Notes: generated by a model not told the origin, from the sequence alone. A stretch of DNA of 33,621 nt from Bacteroides sp. (GCA_011056635.1 DSEO01000100.1:1-33621); one strand, 5' to 3'. Counted from the stretch's first letter, positions 25,274 through 33,621 are shown. Program-made: numbers and translations.

Positions 25274-26383
25274 ATGCACATCAACACACAGAAAGATCCG
25301 AGAATCATCATGACCCTGGATGCGGGGGGCACCAACCTGGTCTTTTCAGCCATCCGGGGAAACCAGCAGATCGTGCCCGACATCCACAAGCCTTCCTCTC
25401 CGGATGACCTGGAGGGGATCCTGGAGAGCCTGGTGAAAGGATTTGAAGCGGTGTCGGAACAACTGCCCGGAAAGGCCTCGGCCATCAGTTTCGCTTTCCC
25501 GGGGCCGGCAGACTACCCCAAGGGGATCATCGGGGACCTTCCCAACTTCAAGGCCTTTCAGGGCGGGGTGGCGCTGGGACCCATGCTGGAGGATCATTTC
25601 GGGATCCCCGTATACATCAACAACGACGGGAATCTTTTTGCATACGGGGAAGCACTGGCCGGGTTTCTTCCGGACCTGAACAAACGGCTCGAAGAAGCAG
25701 GGAGCCTGAAACGGTATGACAGCCTCATCGGATTTACCCTGGGAACCGGCTTCGGGGCGGGGATCGTGCTGGACAACAAAATGATCGTGGGCAACAGCTC
25801 CTCCGGGGCCGAGATCCACAACACCCTGAACCAGTACCACCCGGACTGGAATGCGGAAGAGAGTGTGAGCACCCGTGCCATCCGGCGCGTATATGCCGAA
25901 CTGTCCGGGATCCCCTTTGACAGCGCTCCCATGCCAGCCGGTATCTATGAGATTGCGAAAGCGAACGGGGAAGCGGCCCGGGAAGCGGCCCGGGAAGCAT
26001 TTGTCCGCTTCGGGAGGGGACTGGGAAGTTCCATTGCCAATGCCATGTCGCTTATCGACGGCATCGTGGTGCTCGGGGGCGGGATCACCGCAGCGTGGGA
26101 CCTCTTTGCACCGGCCATGTTCCGGGAGATCAACCGGGAATACCGGGATTTCCGCGGGAACAGTTTCCCCCGGCTCTCCTACAAAGTATACAACCTGGAG
26201 GATGAGCATACCTTCGGGGAGTTTGTCAGGGGAAAAACCCGTGAGATTACCGTACCCGGAAGCGGCAGGAAGATCACCTATGACGACCTGCCCCGGACGG
26301 GTGTGGGACGGTCGGCCCTGGGAGCCAGCAGGGCCATTGCCCTGGGAGCCTATGCATTTGCACTGCAACAACTGGACACATAA
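25274..26383 (+). CDS. ROK family sugar kinase
   Basis: This 369-residue protein has the ROK/actin-fold ATP phosphate motif LDAGGTN (about 15-21). The catalytic-region segment YINNDGNLFAYGEALAG contains the expected Asn-Asp pair, GFTLGTGFGAGIVLDNKM (about 153-170) is the glycine-rich loop, and IDGIVVLGGGITAAW is near 260. The usual ROK zinc site CxCGxxGCxE is missing; the matching region reads GAEIHNTLNQYHPDW. It probably phosphorylates mannose or glucose at C6 to feed the isomerase encoded two genes upstream. It lies 12 bp after the transporter gene and 9 bp before the next gene. A short in-frame duplication encodes AREAAREA. Confidence 0.88.
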   Translation: MHINTQKDPRIIMTLDAGGTNLVFSAIRGNQQIVPDIHKPSSPDDLEGILESLVKGFEAVSEQLPGKASAISFAFPGPADYPKGIIGDLPNFKAFQGGVALGPMLEDHFGIPVYINNDGNLFAYGEALAGFLPDLNKRLEEAGSLKRYDSLIGFTLGTGFGAGIVLDNKMIVGNSSSGAEIHNTLNQYHPDWNAEESVSTRAIRRVYAELSGIPFDSAPMPAGIYEIAKANGEAAREAAREAFVRFGRGLGSSIANAMSLIDGIVVLGGGITAAWDLFAPAMFREINREYRDFRGNSFPRLSYKVYNLEDEHTFGEFVRGKTREITVPGSGRKITYDDLPRTGVGRSALGASRAIALGAYAFALQQLDT

Positions 26384-26392
26384 ACCTGACGC

Positions 26393-28720
26393 ATGAAAAC
26401 AATCAAGTACATGATCCTGGCCATGATGGTACCCGCTATCTCCTGCAACCGGCCGGACCCTCAGGCGGTCCGGAAGCACGTGCCCCCGCTGGACCAGGTG
26501 GGCGGTGTCTGGGTTTCGGCCGATACGACCGATATGGAACCCTCGGTACGGAATTTCCGGGGCCAGGCCCTGCTGAACCGGGACATGACCTCCATCAGCT
26601 GGTTCGTATCGCCTCCCTACAGCGGCGGATACCATACCGGCACCCTGCGGGTCAACGGGGAAACGCCCCGGGTATCCATGTTCCGGTGGCTGCCGCACCA
26701 GGCCATCCGGAAAGGGGGGACGGGCGACTGGACGCTGTTCTCCACCGTCAAGATGGTCCCGGATGCGGATGCGGTGATGTGGGAGGTCAGCGTGACGAAT
26801 CAAACGGATTCGGTGCGCACCCTGGAACTGGACCTGGATGTAATCGGGTTTATCAGCAAATACGGGGGTGACTGGCAATGGTGGTATCCCTATCCCAAAC
26901 TGGACGGGGCGACCACGGTCCGGGATGATGAGGTGGAAAACGTGCGCAGGCACCTGGGTTCCGCAAAGAACGAATCCACCGAACCGGTTGTGGAACTGAT
27001 CGGCGGGAAACCAACCCCCACCACCCGAACAGCCCGGTGGCCCTCCGATGCAGCGATCCTGGGGGCTGAAAAATACACCGCCGAGGGAAGCGGCGGCACG
27101 CTCATTGTCCGTGATTCGGAAACGGAGGCGGTGACCGGCTTCCGGATCCTGCAGGAGCCCGTGGCGCTGGAGGTGAAAAGCAGCGGCGGCACGGCCACCT
27201 GGAAAAAAGAGCTGCAGTCAGGGGAAGCATTCACGCTCAGGTATGTGATGACCTGGGGGGATGACGACCGGAAGGTCAGGAGCGGGCTGGACCGGTGGGC
27301 GGGGGATTTCGATTCCGTGTTCCATGCGGTGGACCGGGTTTGGGAAGAGCGGTGGCAGGCCATGTTCACTCCGGGAAACGATTTGTTCTCGGGATGCTTC
27401 CCGGTACTGGAAACCCCGGACGAAAAAGCCAGGAAGGTCTATTATACCGGTCCCCTTACCCTGCTTTACCTCCTGCACAACAACCTGCCGGAGCATGAAA
27501 AAGTGTTCCTGACGGGGGGACCGCGATGGGGGGCTTCCATCACCTTCTTCTGGGACATTACCGAATGGTCCACCCTCTGGGCGGTGGTCGACCCGGTGAT
27601 GATGAAGGAGCACCTTGCATCCTGGATCCTGATCGATCCCTCCCTGCACTACGGGAAGGACAATTTCGGCGGCAAAGGCGTGGGCAACGGGTATTCGGCC
27701 AACTACTGGGCCCTCTTCCAGCTGATCCGCTCCTATGTGACCGTGTCGCGCGATTTCGGTTTTCTGCAGGAACGGATCGGGGACAAAACCGTGATGGAGC
27801 ATCTCCATGACTATGCCATGAACTGGAAGAACATCTCCCTGTACGGCTCGGAAGGGAACGAGGATGAGGTCTACAAACTGGCCGATTTCGGGGATGACGA
27901 ATGGAACCTGCTGGAGTGCGTCCCCACCTACAAGCACATCGTCCCCTCGTTCAATGCGGGCTATGCCTGGATGATGCGGGAAATGGCGGACCTGTACGAC
28001 CAGGCCGGGGATACCGCCACGGCCGGCAACCTGAGGCGCGAGGCCGGCGCCATGACCAGCCGGATCCTGTCCCTGTATGCCGGAGAAGGCGTGTGGAACA
28101 GCCTCTATCCGGACGGCCGTACGGTGGAAGTGCGCCATTGCCTGGATTTCATGTTCATCGGCCGGTACATCCCCAATGATGTGCCGGAACAGATCAAAAA
28201 CGAGATGATCGGGTTCGTGTACGATGAATTGCTGACCGACCGCTGGATGCGGGCCCAGTCGCTGAAGGACATCGCCGCCGGTGTATCCGACCGGCCGGAC
28301 CACGGACCGCTGGGGGCCTTCGACGGGTGGCCGGCGGGGACCATGGACGCGCTGGTTTGGATGGGGTATCCCGACAGCGCACTGGATTTTTACCGCGCCA
28401 TTGAGCCGGTAACGTATGAAGGATGCTGGGCACAGTCCCGCGAACTGTGGGGCGAGAACAAGTACCGGAAAAATGCCCGCGTGCGGATCGCCCAGCGCGG
28501 CTGGGGAAACCGGGAATCTTCCGGGGGGATTTCCATTTCCCAGGTGATGCTGAAGTGCTTCTTCGGTTTCTACCCGGACGTGCAGGGCCATGTGCTGCAC
28601 GGGAACATCCCGTCCAATTTTTCGGGGACCCTCCACCATGTCCGTTACGGGGACGAATATTACACCATTACCGCGGACAAAGGAGCGGTGAAAATGAAAA
28701 AAGAAAAAAGCCATGACTGA
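26393..28720 (+). CDS. Six-hairpin glycosidase-like lipoprotein (family unassigned)
   Basis: This 775-residue lipoprotein has a lipobox near MVPAISC (Cys about 18). Residues about 35-300 are beta-rich, like the N-terminal sandwich of many (alpha/alpha)6 glycosidases. Residues about 340-745 are helical, with features of the trehalase/GH63/GH15-type toroid: GASITFFWDITEWSTLWAVVDP (about 379), YSANYWALFQLIRSYV, FNAGYAWMMREMADLYDQAG and GVWNSLYPDG. Near 650 comes FDGWPAGTMDALVWMGYPDSALDFYRAI and near 680 CWAQSRELWGE. Asp or Glu residues in these blocks are candidate catalytic acids. I cannot place it in a CAZy family. It would act in the periplasm or on the cell surface on the SusCD substrate. 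Its stop overlaps the next start by 8 bp. Confidence 0.7.
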   Translation: MKTIKYMILAMMVPAISCNRPDPQAVRKHVPPLDQVGGVWVSADTTDMEPSVRNFRGQALLNRDMTSISWFVSPPYSGGYHTGTLRVNGETPRVSMFRWLPHQAIRKGGTGDWTLFSTVKMVPDADAVMWEVSVTNQTDSVRTLELDLDVIGFISKYGGDWQWWYPYPKLDGATTVRDDEVENVRRHLGSAKNESTEPVVELIGGKPTPTTRTARWPSDAAILGAEKYTAEGSGGTLIVRDSETEAVTGFRILQEPVALEVKSSGGTATWKKELQSGEAFTLRYVMTWGDDDRKVRSGLDRWAGDFDSVFHAVDRVWEERWQAMFTPGNDLFSGCFPVLETPDEKARKVYYTGPLTLLYLLHNNLPEHEKVFLTGGPRWGASITFFWDITEWSTLWAVVDPVMMKEHLASWILIDPSLHYGKDNFGGKGVGNGYSANYWALFQLIRSYVTVSRDFGFLQERIGDKTVMEHLHDYAMNWKNISLYGSEGNEDEVYKLADFGDDEWNLLECVPTYKHIVPSFNAGYAWMMREMADLYDQAGDTATAGNLRREAGAMTSRILSLYAGEGVWNSLYPDGRTVEVRHCLDFMFIGRYIPNDVPEQIKNEMIGFVYDELLTDRWMRAQSLKDIAAGVSDRPDHGPLGAFDGWPAGTMDALVWMGYPDSALDFYRAIEPVTYEGCWAQSRELWGENKYRKNARVRIAQRGWGNRESSGGISISQVMLKCFFGFYPDVQGHVLHGNIPSNFSGTLHHVRYGDEYYTITADKGAVKMKKEKSHD

Positions 28721-31700
28721 TCCACGAACCATGCGGGAGCCGGACCGGAGAAAAAAGCTGGCCGTGATCCTGGTCCTCTGCCTGTGTGCCTCCGCCCTGC
28801 TGGCCCAGGAAAGATACATCGACTATGTGGACCCGCTCACGGGCAGCCGGGATTCGCGGTGGATCATGTTCCCGGGACCGGCCCTGCCGTTCTCCATGGT
28901 CAAGCTGAGTCCCGATAACCAGGAACTGGGATGGAAAGCCGGATACGACTATTCCATCAACAACATCGCCGGGTTCAGCCACATCCATTCCTGGACCATG
29001 GCCGGGATCCTCACCATGCCAACGACGGGTCACCTGCAGACCCGGCCGGGGACCGAGAAACACCCCGAAAGGGGTTACCGCTCCCTGTTTCATCACGCGA
29101 ACGAGGAGGCCTCCCCGGGCTATTACAGCGTGTTTCTGGACGATTACGGTGTGAAGGCGGAACTGACCTCCACCATGCGGACCGGCTTCCAGCGGTATAC
29201 CTTCCCCGAAAGCGACAGTGCAAGGATCCTGGTCGATCTCCAGTTCCCTTCCGAATACGGCTTTGAGATCTTCTATACCCAGATCAGCAAAGTCTCGGAT
29301 ACGGAGATCGAAGGGGTCTCCTACCAGCAGAGCCTGCGGAAAGCCAATTTCAACGAGTACATTGTCCATTTCGTCATGCGTTTCAGCAAGCCTTTCCGGT
29401 CCTTCAACGGATGGGTCAAGGAGGATGTATTCAGGGATGTGGAGATGGTCTCTTCCGGGTTCGGTCACATGGATGTGGGTGCCTTCGTGGAATTCAGCAC
29501 GGGAGAAGGGGAACAGATCATGGTGCAGACCGGCATCTCGCTGGTCTCGGTGGAACAGGCAAGAAAGAACCTGGAAACGGAGCTGGATCCGTTCAACTGG
29601 GATTTTGAGGCAGTGCGGACGGCCGCAGAAAACGAATGGGAAACCCTGCTCGGAAAGATCAGGGTGGAAGGGGGGACCGAAGCCGACAAGAAAAAGTTCT
29701 ACACGAACCTCTACCGCTCCTATGTGGGAAGGACCACCTGGAACGATGTGGATGGCAAGTATGTGGACATGTACGAGAAGGTCCGCCAGCTGCCCGAAGG
29801 CACTCCGGCAATCTACGGAAGCGACGGCTTCTGGATCACCATCTGGAACCTGAACCAGCTCTGGCCGCTGATCACCCCGGAAATCACCAGCCGCTGGGTG
29901 AAGTCCTTCCTGGAGATATACGACCGGGGAGGGTGGCTCCCCAAGGGTCCCACCGGCATTGAATACTCCGGCATCATGGTGGCCTCCCACCAGATCGCCT
30001 TCATCGCGGGAGCCTACCAGAAGGGGATCCGGGACTTCGACGTGGAAAAGGCTTACGAGGCCTGCTACAAACTCCAGACCCAACCCGGGGGGCCCCACAA
30101 GGCCGGGGGCGTGGTGGGGAACCGGAACCTGGAGGAATACATGAAGTTCGGGTATGTCCCCGAAGAATACGGCCCGGTCTCCAATACCGTGGAATATGCG
30201 TATGACGACTGGAGCGTGGGACAGTTCGCCCGGGCCCTGGGGAAGGAGAACGATTACCGATACTTCACGAAACGGTCGTTCAATTATACAAATGTTTTTG
30301 ACCCGGAAGTGGGCTACATCCGGCGGCGACACGAGGACGGGAGTTGGGTGGACGGGTTCAGTCCGTTCGGTCAGGTTACCTTCCTGGATGCCGGTTTTGT
30401 GGAAGGCAATGCCTGGCAGTTCACCTATTTCGTGCCGCATGACCTGGCGGGACTGATCGAACTGATGGGCAGGGAGGAGTTCAACGACCGGCTGGAGGAG
30501 GGATTCGCAACTTCCAGTCCCCACAACTTCAATTCGGAGCACCTGGGCTCCAACAGCCTGGAGGGAATGGGGATCCTTCCGGTGAACCACGGCAACCAGC
30601 CCAACATGCAGGCCGCTTATCTCTTCAACCATGCGGGGAAACCCTGGCTCACCCAGCAATGGGTGCGGGAGATCATGGACCGGTATTACGGGACGGGACC
30701 GGAAGACGGGTGGCTGGGGGACGAGGACCAGGGACAGATGGGAGCCTGGTTCGTCATGAGTGCCATGGGAATGTTCCAGATGGACGGCGGCGCAGCCGTG
30801 GACCCGGTCTACGAACTGGGCAGTCCGCTCTTCGAAAAGATCACCATTGAACTGGATCCGGACTATTACCCGGGGAAGGAATTCGTCATCGAAGCCAGGA
30901 ACGTGTCCGGTGAGAACCGGTATATCCAGTCCGCCCGCCTCAACGGAACACCCCTCAACCAGCCCTGGTTCTATCACAAAGACCTGGTCAGCGGTGGCAA
31001 ACTCGTCCTCCGCATGGGACCAAAACCCAACAAGGAATGGGGCAGCCGGCCGGAGGACGCCCCGCCGTCGCTGAGCACGGTCCTTTCACCGGAGGAAAAA
31101 CAGGAGATCATGGCATACGACAGGGATGCCGAGGCACTGAACGAGTGGAACCGGGCGCTGAAAGCCTATTATTACCACCGCAAGGAGCATTTTGAAAGTC
31201 TCCCCGATACCGAGCACGAGATCATCTTCCTGGGCAACAGCATCACGGACAACGCGGAGTGGGCCGAGCTCTTCGGCAATCCCCATGTGAAGAACCGGGG
31301 GATCGGCGGCGATGACACCGGCGGGGTGCTGGGAAGGCTGGATGAGGTGGTCCGCTCCCGGCCCGATAAGATCTTTTTGATGATCGGGACCAACGACCTG
31401 TCCGCCGGCAAATCCGTGGAGCAGATCATCGCCAATTACCGGCTGATCCTTGACCGGATCAGGGAGGCCTCCCCAGAGACCAGGGTCTATATCCAGAGCG
31501 TTTTGCCCACCGAGGATGCGCTGCACACCACCCGGAAAAACCGGGACATCATGCAGATCAACCGGGAACTGGAGGCGATTGCCGCGGAGCGGGGACTGGT
31601 CTACATCGACCTGTTCACGCCGCTGGCCACCCCGGAAAATAAGCTGAACATGGAATACAGCATCGACGGCCTGCACCTGAACGGCGCCGGCTATGTGCTG

Positions 31701-32813
31701 TGGAAAGAACTGATCGAAAAATTCGTGAACAGCTCCGATCCCCACGGACCTGTCACCGGCCTGGAAACCCCCGGCGGTATATCCCCGGACACTTTCTTTA
31801 CCGGACTGTTCCTGCGCAGCGGGGAGGGATTCACCGGGGGGGACGGGACCTATTCCATCCCGCTTCCGGACGGGCGCACGGCCTGGCTGTTCGGGGATAC
31901 CTTCATCGGAGGGGTGGATCCGGAAAAAGGGACCCGGTTAAAACAGGATCCCATCTATATCCGGAACAGCCTGGTGGTGCAGGACGGAACGGAACTGCAG
32001 ACGATCCACCAGAAACATAACGGCAAAAACGCCTCTTTTGTCATCCATCCCGGCGCCTTCAGGAAGGATGGCACCCTGAAAGAGGACTCCGTCTGGTTCT
32101 GGCCCGGGGACGGATATGTGGAGGATGGGACCCTCAGGATCTTTTTGAGCGAATTCGACAAGACCGGGGACGGCATGTGGGATTTCAGGTGGACCGGCAC
32201 ATGGGTGGCCGGTTTCAGCCTCCCGGACCTGGAACTGAAAGCGCTCACACCCATTCTCTGCGGTGCGGAAGCCGGGGTCCATTTCGGTCACGCCATCCTG
32301 GAGGATGAAAGCTACATTTACGTGTACGGCGCGGGTTCCGGGAAACCCCATGCAGCCAGGTTCCCGCGGGGCAAGATCTCCGGTCCCTGGGAATTTTTTG
32401 ATGGACAGGGGTGGACCGGGGAAGCTTCAGCGGCAGCGCCCATGTCGGATATGGCAGGATCGGAACAGTTCAGCGTGTTCCGGTGGGAAGACCTGTACAT
32501 CCTGGTCACCCAGATGGGAGGGATCAGCGATGAGATCTGTTCGTTCACCGCCGAAACCCCATACGGTCCCTGGAAGAACAGGCAACTGATCTACAAAACG
32601 CCGATCCCCGGTTCAAACCCAAACCTTTTTACCTACAACGCCCTGGCCCATCCCCAATTCACGGAGGAGGGGATGCTGCTGGTCTCCTACAACATGAACA
32701 GCATGGAGCTGGAGGATCATTTCAGGGATGCCGGGATCTACCGTCCCCGTTTTATCCGGGTACCGCTTGAAATGATCGATCCGGCGATTTCACCCGAGAT
32801 GAAAACAGAATGA
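28713..32813 (+). CDS. Three-domain enzyme: GH92 alpha-mannosidase, SGNH esterase and DUF5005-like domain
   Basis: A 1366-residue protein with a signal peptide (about 1-30, ending ALLAQ). Residues about 30-785 are a GH92 exo-alpha-mannosidase, normally calcium-dependent. Landmarks are YIDYVDPLTGSRDSRW, the YAYDDWSVGQFARALG block, FVEGNAWQFTYFVPHD and GDEDQGQMGAWFVMSAMG. By analogy with BT3990, Glu564 would be the acid and Asp670/Asp672 the base pair. Residues about 800-1015 are an SGNH/GDSL esterase: LGNSIT (Ser843), GIGGDD, GTND (Asn894) and DGLHLN (Asp985, His988), so the catalytic set is complete. Residues about 1028-1366 repeat the DUF5005-like domain of the gene at 16310 (YSIPLPDGRTAWLFGDTFIG). 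There is no T9SS domain, so a periplasmic location is likely. Met7 (28731) is an alternative start. Confidence 0.88.
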   Translation: MTDPRTMREPDRRKKLAVILVLCLCASALLAQERYIDYVDPLTGSRDSRWIMFPGPALPFSMVKLSPDNQELGWKAGYDYSINNIAGFSHIHSWTMAGILTMPTTGHLQTRPGTEKHPERGYRSLFHHANEEASPGYYSVFLDDYGVKAELTSTMRTGFQRYTFPESDSARILVDLQFPSEYGFEIFYTQISKVSDTEIEGVSYQQSLRKANFNEYIVHFVMRFSKPFRSFNGWVKEDVFRDVEMVSSGFGHMDVGAFVEFSTGEGEQIMVQTGISLVSVEQARKNLETELDPFNWDFEAVRTAAENEWETLLGKIRVEGGTEADKKKFYTNLYRSYVGRTTWNDVDGKYVDMYEKVRQLPEGTPAIYGSDGFWITIWNLNQLWPLITPEITSRWVKSFLEIYDRGGWLPKGPTGIEYSGIMVASHQIAFIAGAYQKGIRDFDVEKAYEACYKLQTQPGGPHKAGGVVGNRNLEEYMKFGYVPEEYGPVSNTVEYAYDDWSVGQFARALGKENDYRYFTKRSFNYTNVFDPEVGYIRRRHEDGSWVDGFSPFGQVTFLDAGFVEGNAWQFTYFVPHDLAGLIELMGREEFNDRLEEGFATSSPHNFNSEHLGSNSLEGMGILPVNHGNQPNMQAAYLFNHAGKPWLTQQWVREIMDRYYGTGPEDGWLGDEDQGQMGAWFVMSAMGMFQMDGGAAVDPVYELGSPLFEKITIELDPDYYPGKEFVIEARNVSGENRYIQSARLNGTPLNQPWFYHKDLVSGGKLVLRMGPKPNKEWGSRPEDAPPSLSTVLSPEEKQEIMAYDRDAEALNEWNRALKAYYYHRKEHFESLPDTEHEIIFLGNSITDNAEWAELFGNPHVKNRGIGGDDTGGVLGRLDEVVRSRPDKIFLMIGTNDLSAGKSVEQIIANYRLILDRIREASPETRVYIQSVLPTEDALHTTRKNRDIMQINRELEAIAAERGLVYIDLFTPLATPENKLNMEYSIDGLHLNGAGYVLWKELIEKFVNSSDPHGPVTGLETPGGISPDTFFTGLFLRSGEGFTGGDGTYSIPLPDGRTAWLFGDTFIGGVDPEKGTRLKQDPIYIRNSLVVQDGTELQTIHQKHNGKNASFVIHPGAFRKDGTLKEDSVWFWPGDGYVEDGTLRIFLSEFDKTGDGMWDFRWTGTWVAGFSLPDLELKALTPILCGAEAGVHFGHAILEDESYIYVYGAGSGKPHAARFPRGKISGPWEFFDGQGWTGEASAAAPMSDMAGSEQFSVFRWEDLYILVTQMGGISDEICSFTAETPYGPWKNRQLIYKTPIPGSNPNLFTYNALAHPQFTEEGMLLVSYNMNSMELEDHFRDAGIYRPRFIRVPLEMIDPAISPEMKTE

Positions 32814-32826
32814 AACACCTGTATTG

Positions 32827-33564
32827 ATGAAAAGATATTCGATCGACCACAAAAGCCAGATCCCCCTCCATGCCCAGGTGGAGTCGCTGCTCAGGGAAAT
32901 GTCCGGGGAGCAGGATTACAAAGAGGGAAAATACCTTCCCAACGAGGTGGAACTGGCCAAGCAACTGGGCATCTCCCGGAACACCCTGCGCCAGGCCACC
33001 AATAAGCTGGTCTACGAGGGGATCCTGCTGCGGAAAAAGGGAGTCGGAACGAAATTCGCCGATACCAGTGTCAACACCCGGCTGCGGAACTGGTCCTCCT
33101 TTTCCCAGGAGATGAAGGCCCTGGGCATCAAGATCAAAAACTATGAGATCCGTGCGGACTGGGTGTATCCGGACAGGGAGGTGGCGCAGTTCCTGGAGAT
33201 CTCCCAGGATACCAGGGTGCTGAAGATGGAACGTCTGCGGGGAACCGTCCAGGGGCCATTTGTCTATTTCTTCTCCTTTTTCCATCCCCGGATCGGGCTG
33301 ACGGGCAGGGAGGATTTCTCCGGATCGCTCTATGACATCCTGGAAAACCAGTACTCCACCCGGGTGAAAGTTTCCAAGGAGCAGATCAGCGCCTGTGCGG
33401 CGGACAGCCTGCTGGCCGAAAAACTCCGGATGAAGCAGGGTCAGCCCGTCCTCAAAAGGAAACGGCTGGTCTACGACCCCGGTCAGCGTCCCGTCGAATT
33501 TAACGTGGGATATTACCGCGGCGACAGCTTCATCTATACCATCGAAAGCGAAAGGGAGCTGTAA
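32827..33564 (+). CDS. GntR family (HutC-type, UTRA) transcriptional regulator
   Basis: This 245-residue protein has a winged-helix domain (about 1-75): IPLHAQVESLLREM, KYLPNEVELAKQLGISRNTLRQATNKLVYEGIL and the wing RKKGVGTKFA. The UTRA effector domain (about 90-245) contains RVLKMERLRG and ends with QPVLKRKRLVYDPGQRPVEFNVGYYRGDSFIY. UTRA domains usually bind a sugar phosphate or another small intermediate. The ORF track uses TTG at 32824; the adjacent ATG at 32827 is preferred. It is the last gene of the run, 13 bp after the fusion gene, and probably governs it in response to a pathway intermediate such as a phosphosugar (inference). Confidence 0.92.
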   Translation: MKRYSIDHKSQIPLHAQVESLLREMSGEQDYKEGKYLPNEVELAKQLGISRNTLRQATNKLVYEGILLRKKGVGTKFADTSVNTRLRNWSSFSQEMKALGIKIKNYEIRADWVYPDREVAQFLEISQDTRVLKMERLRGTVQGPFVYFFSFFHPRIGLTGREDFSGSLYDILENQYSTRVKVSKEQISACAADSLLAEKLRMKQGQPVLKRKRLVYDPGQRPVEFNVGYYRGDSFIYTIESEREL

Positions 33565-33621
33565 CCCACCCACCCTGCCGAATATTATCAGCACCGGTTA
33601 TCAATTTCCATCACCCCGGTC

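Noticed and set aside
30591-30611. Idea that GNQP marks loss of the GH92 catalytic acid
   Set aside because: The spacing to Asp670/Asp672 fits Glu564 of EGNAWQ as the acid (106 residues here; about 109 in BT3990 from memory). The Gln is therefore more likely a subsite change than loss of catalysis.
28668-30977. 769-residue minus-strand ORF opposite the GH92 gene
   Set aside because: It is a shadow of the GH92 coding frame, with low-complexity Pro/His/Gly composition and no domain.

Overview
The window is chromosomal DNA from a fairly GC-rich member of the Bacteroidota. The evidence is an alternative complex III (Act) operon, a SusC/SusD pair, type IX secretion (T9SS) sorting domains of both type A and type B, a DUF2147 protein, and promoters fitting the Bacteroidota pattern TTG-N17-20-TAnnTTTG. 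Nearly all of it is tightly packed coding sequence. I saw no rRNA, tRNA, CRISPR array, insertion sequence or phage gene.

Layout. (1) 1-251: non-coding, with a 15-bp minisatellite and a 19-bp direct repeat. (2) 252-8008, minus strand: complete actABCDEF operon for a quinol:electron-acceptor oxidoreductase of the respiratory chain; the terminal oxidase is not in view. (3) 8204-10618: a BASS-type sodium/solute symporter (+) convergent with a two-gene unit (-) of an AI-2E-family permease and a very small T9SS type B protein. (4) 10754-12562, plus strand: thyA-folA (dTMP synthesis and folate recycling, 4-bp overlap), then a DUF2147 secreted protein closed by a strong terminator. (5) 12646-12836: a spacer with a possible small transcript and a second, bidirectional terminator. 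(6) 12874-14429, minus strand: padR and a membrane protein with a duplicated GldL-like MHWPGAG hairpin, behind a promoter with an operator-like palindrome. (7) 14528-15427: a divergent T9SS/lipobox surface protein. (8) 15474-33564, plus strand: one dense gene train with gaps or overlaps of about 20 bp or less. It holds lgt, a secreted DUF5005-like protein, susC, susD, a class I mannose-6-phosphate isomerase with an extra N-terminal domain, an MFS sugar transporter, a ROK sugar kinase, a six-hairpin glycosidase-like lipoprotein, a 1366-residue GH92-SGNH-DUF5005 fusion and a GntR/UTRA regulator.

How region 8 works together (inference). It reads as a polysaccharide-utilisation locus for a probably acylated alpha-mannoside. 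SusCD would import oligosaccharide. The fusion protein would remove terminal alpha-mannose (GH92) and acyl groups (SGNH esterase). The six-hairpin enzyme would trim further. The MFS carrier would move free sugar into the cytoplasm, the ROK kinase would phosphorylate it and the isomerase would convert mannose-6-P to fructose-6-P. The GntR/UTRA protein would sense a sugar phosphate. The most unusual items are the three-domain fusion, the DUF5005-like module occurring both fused and free in one locus, and the padR control region with its near-leaderless start.
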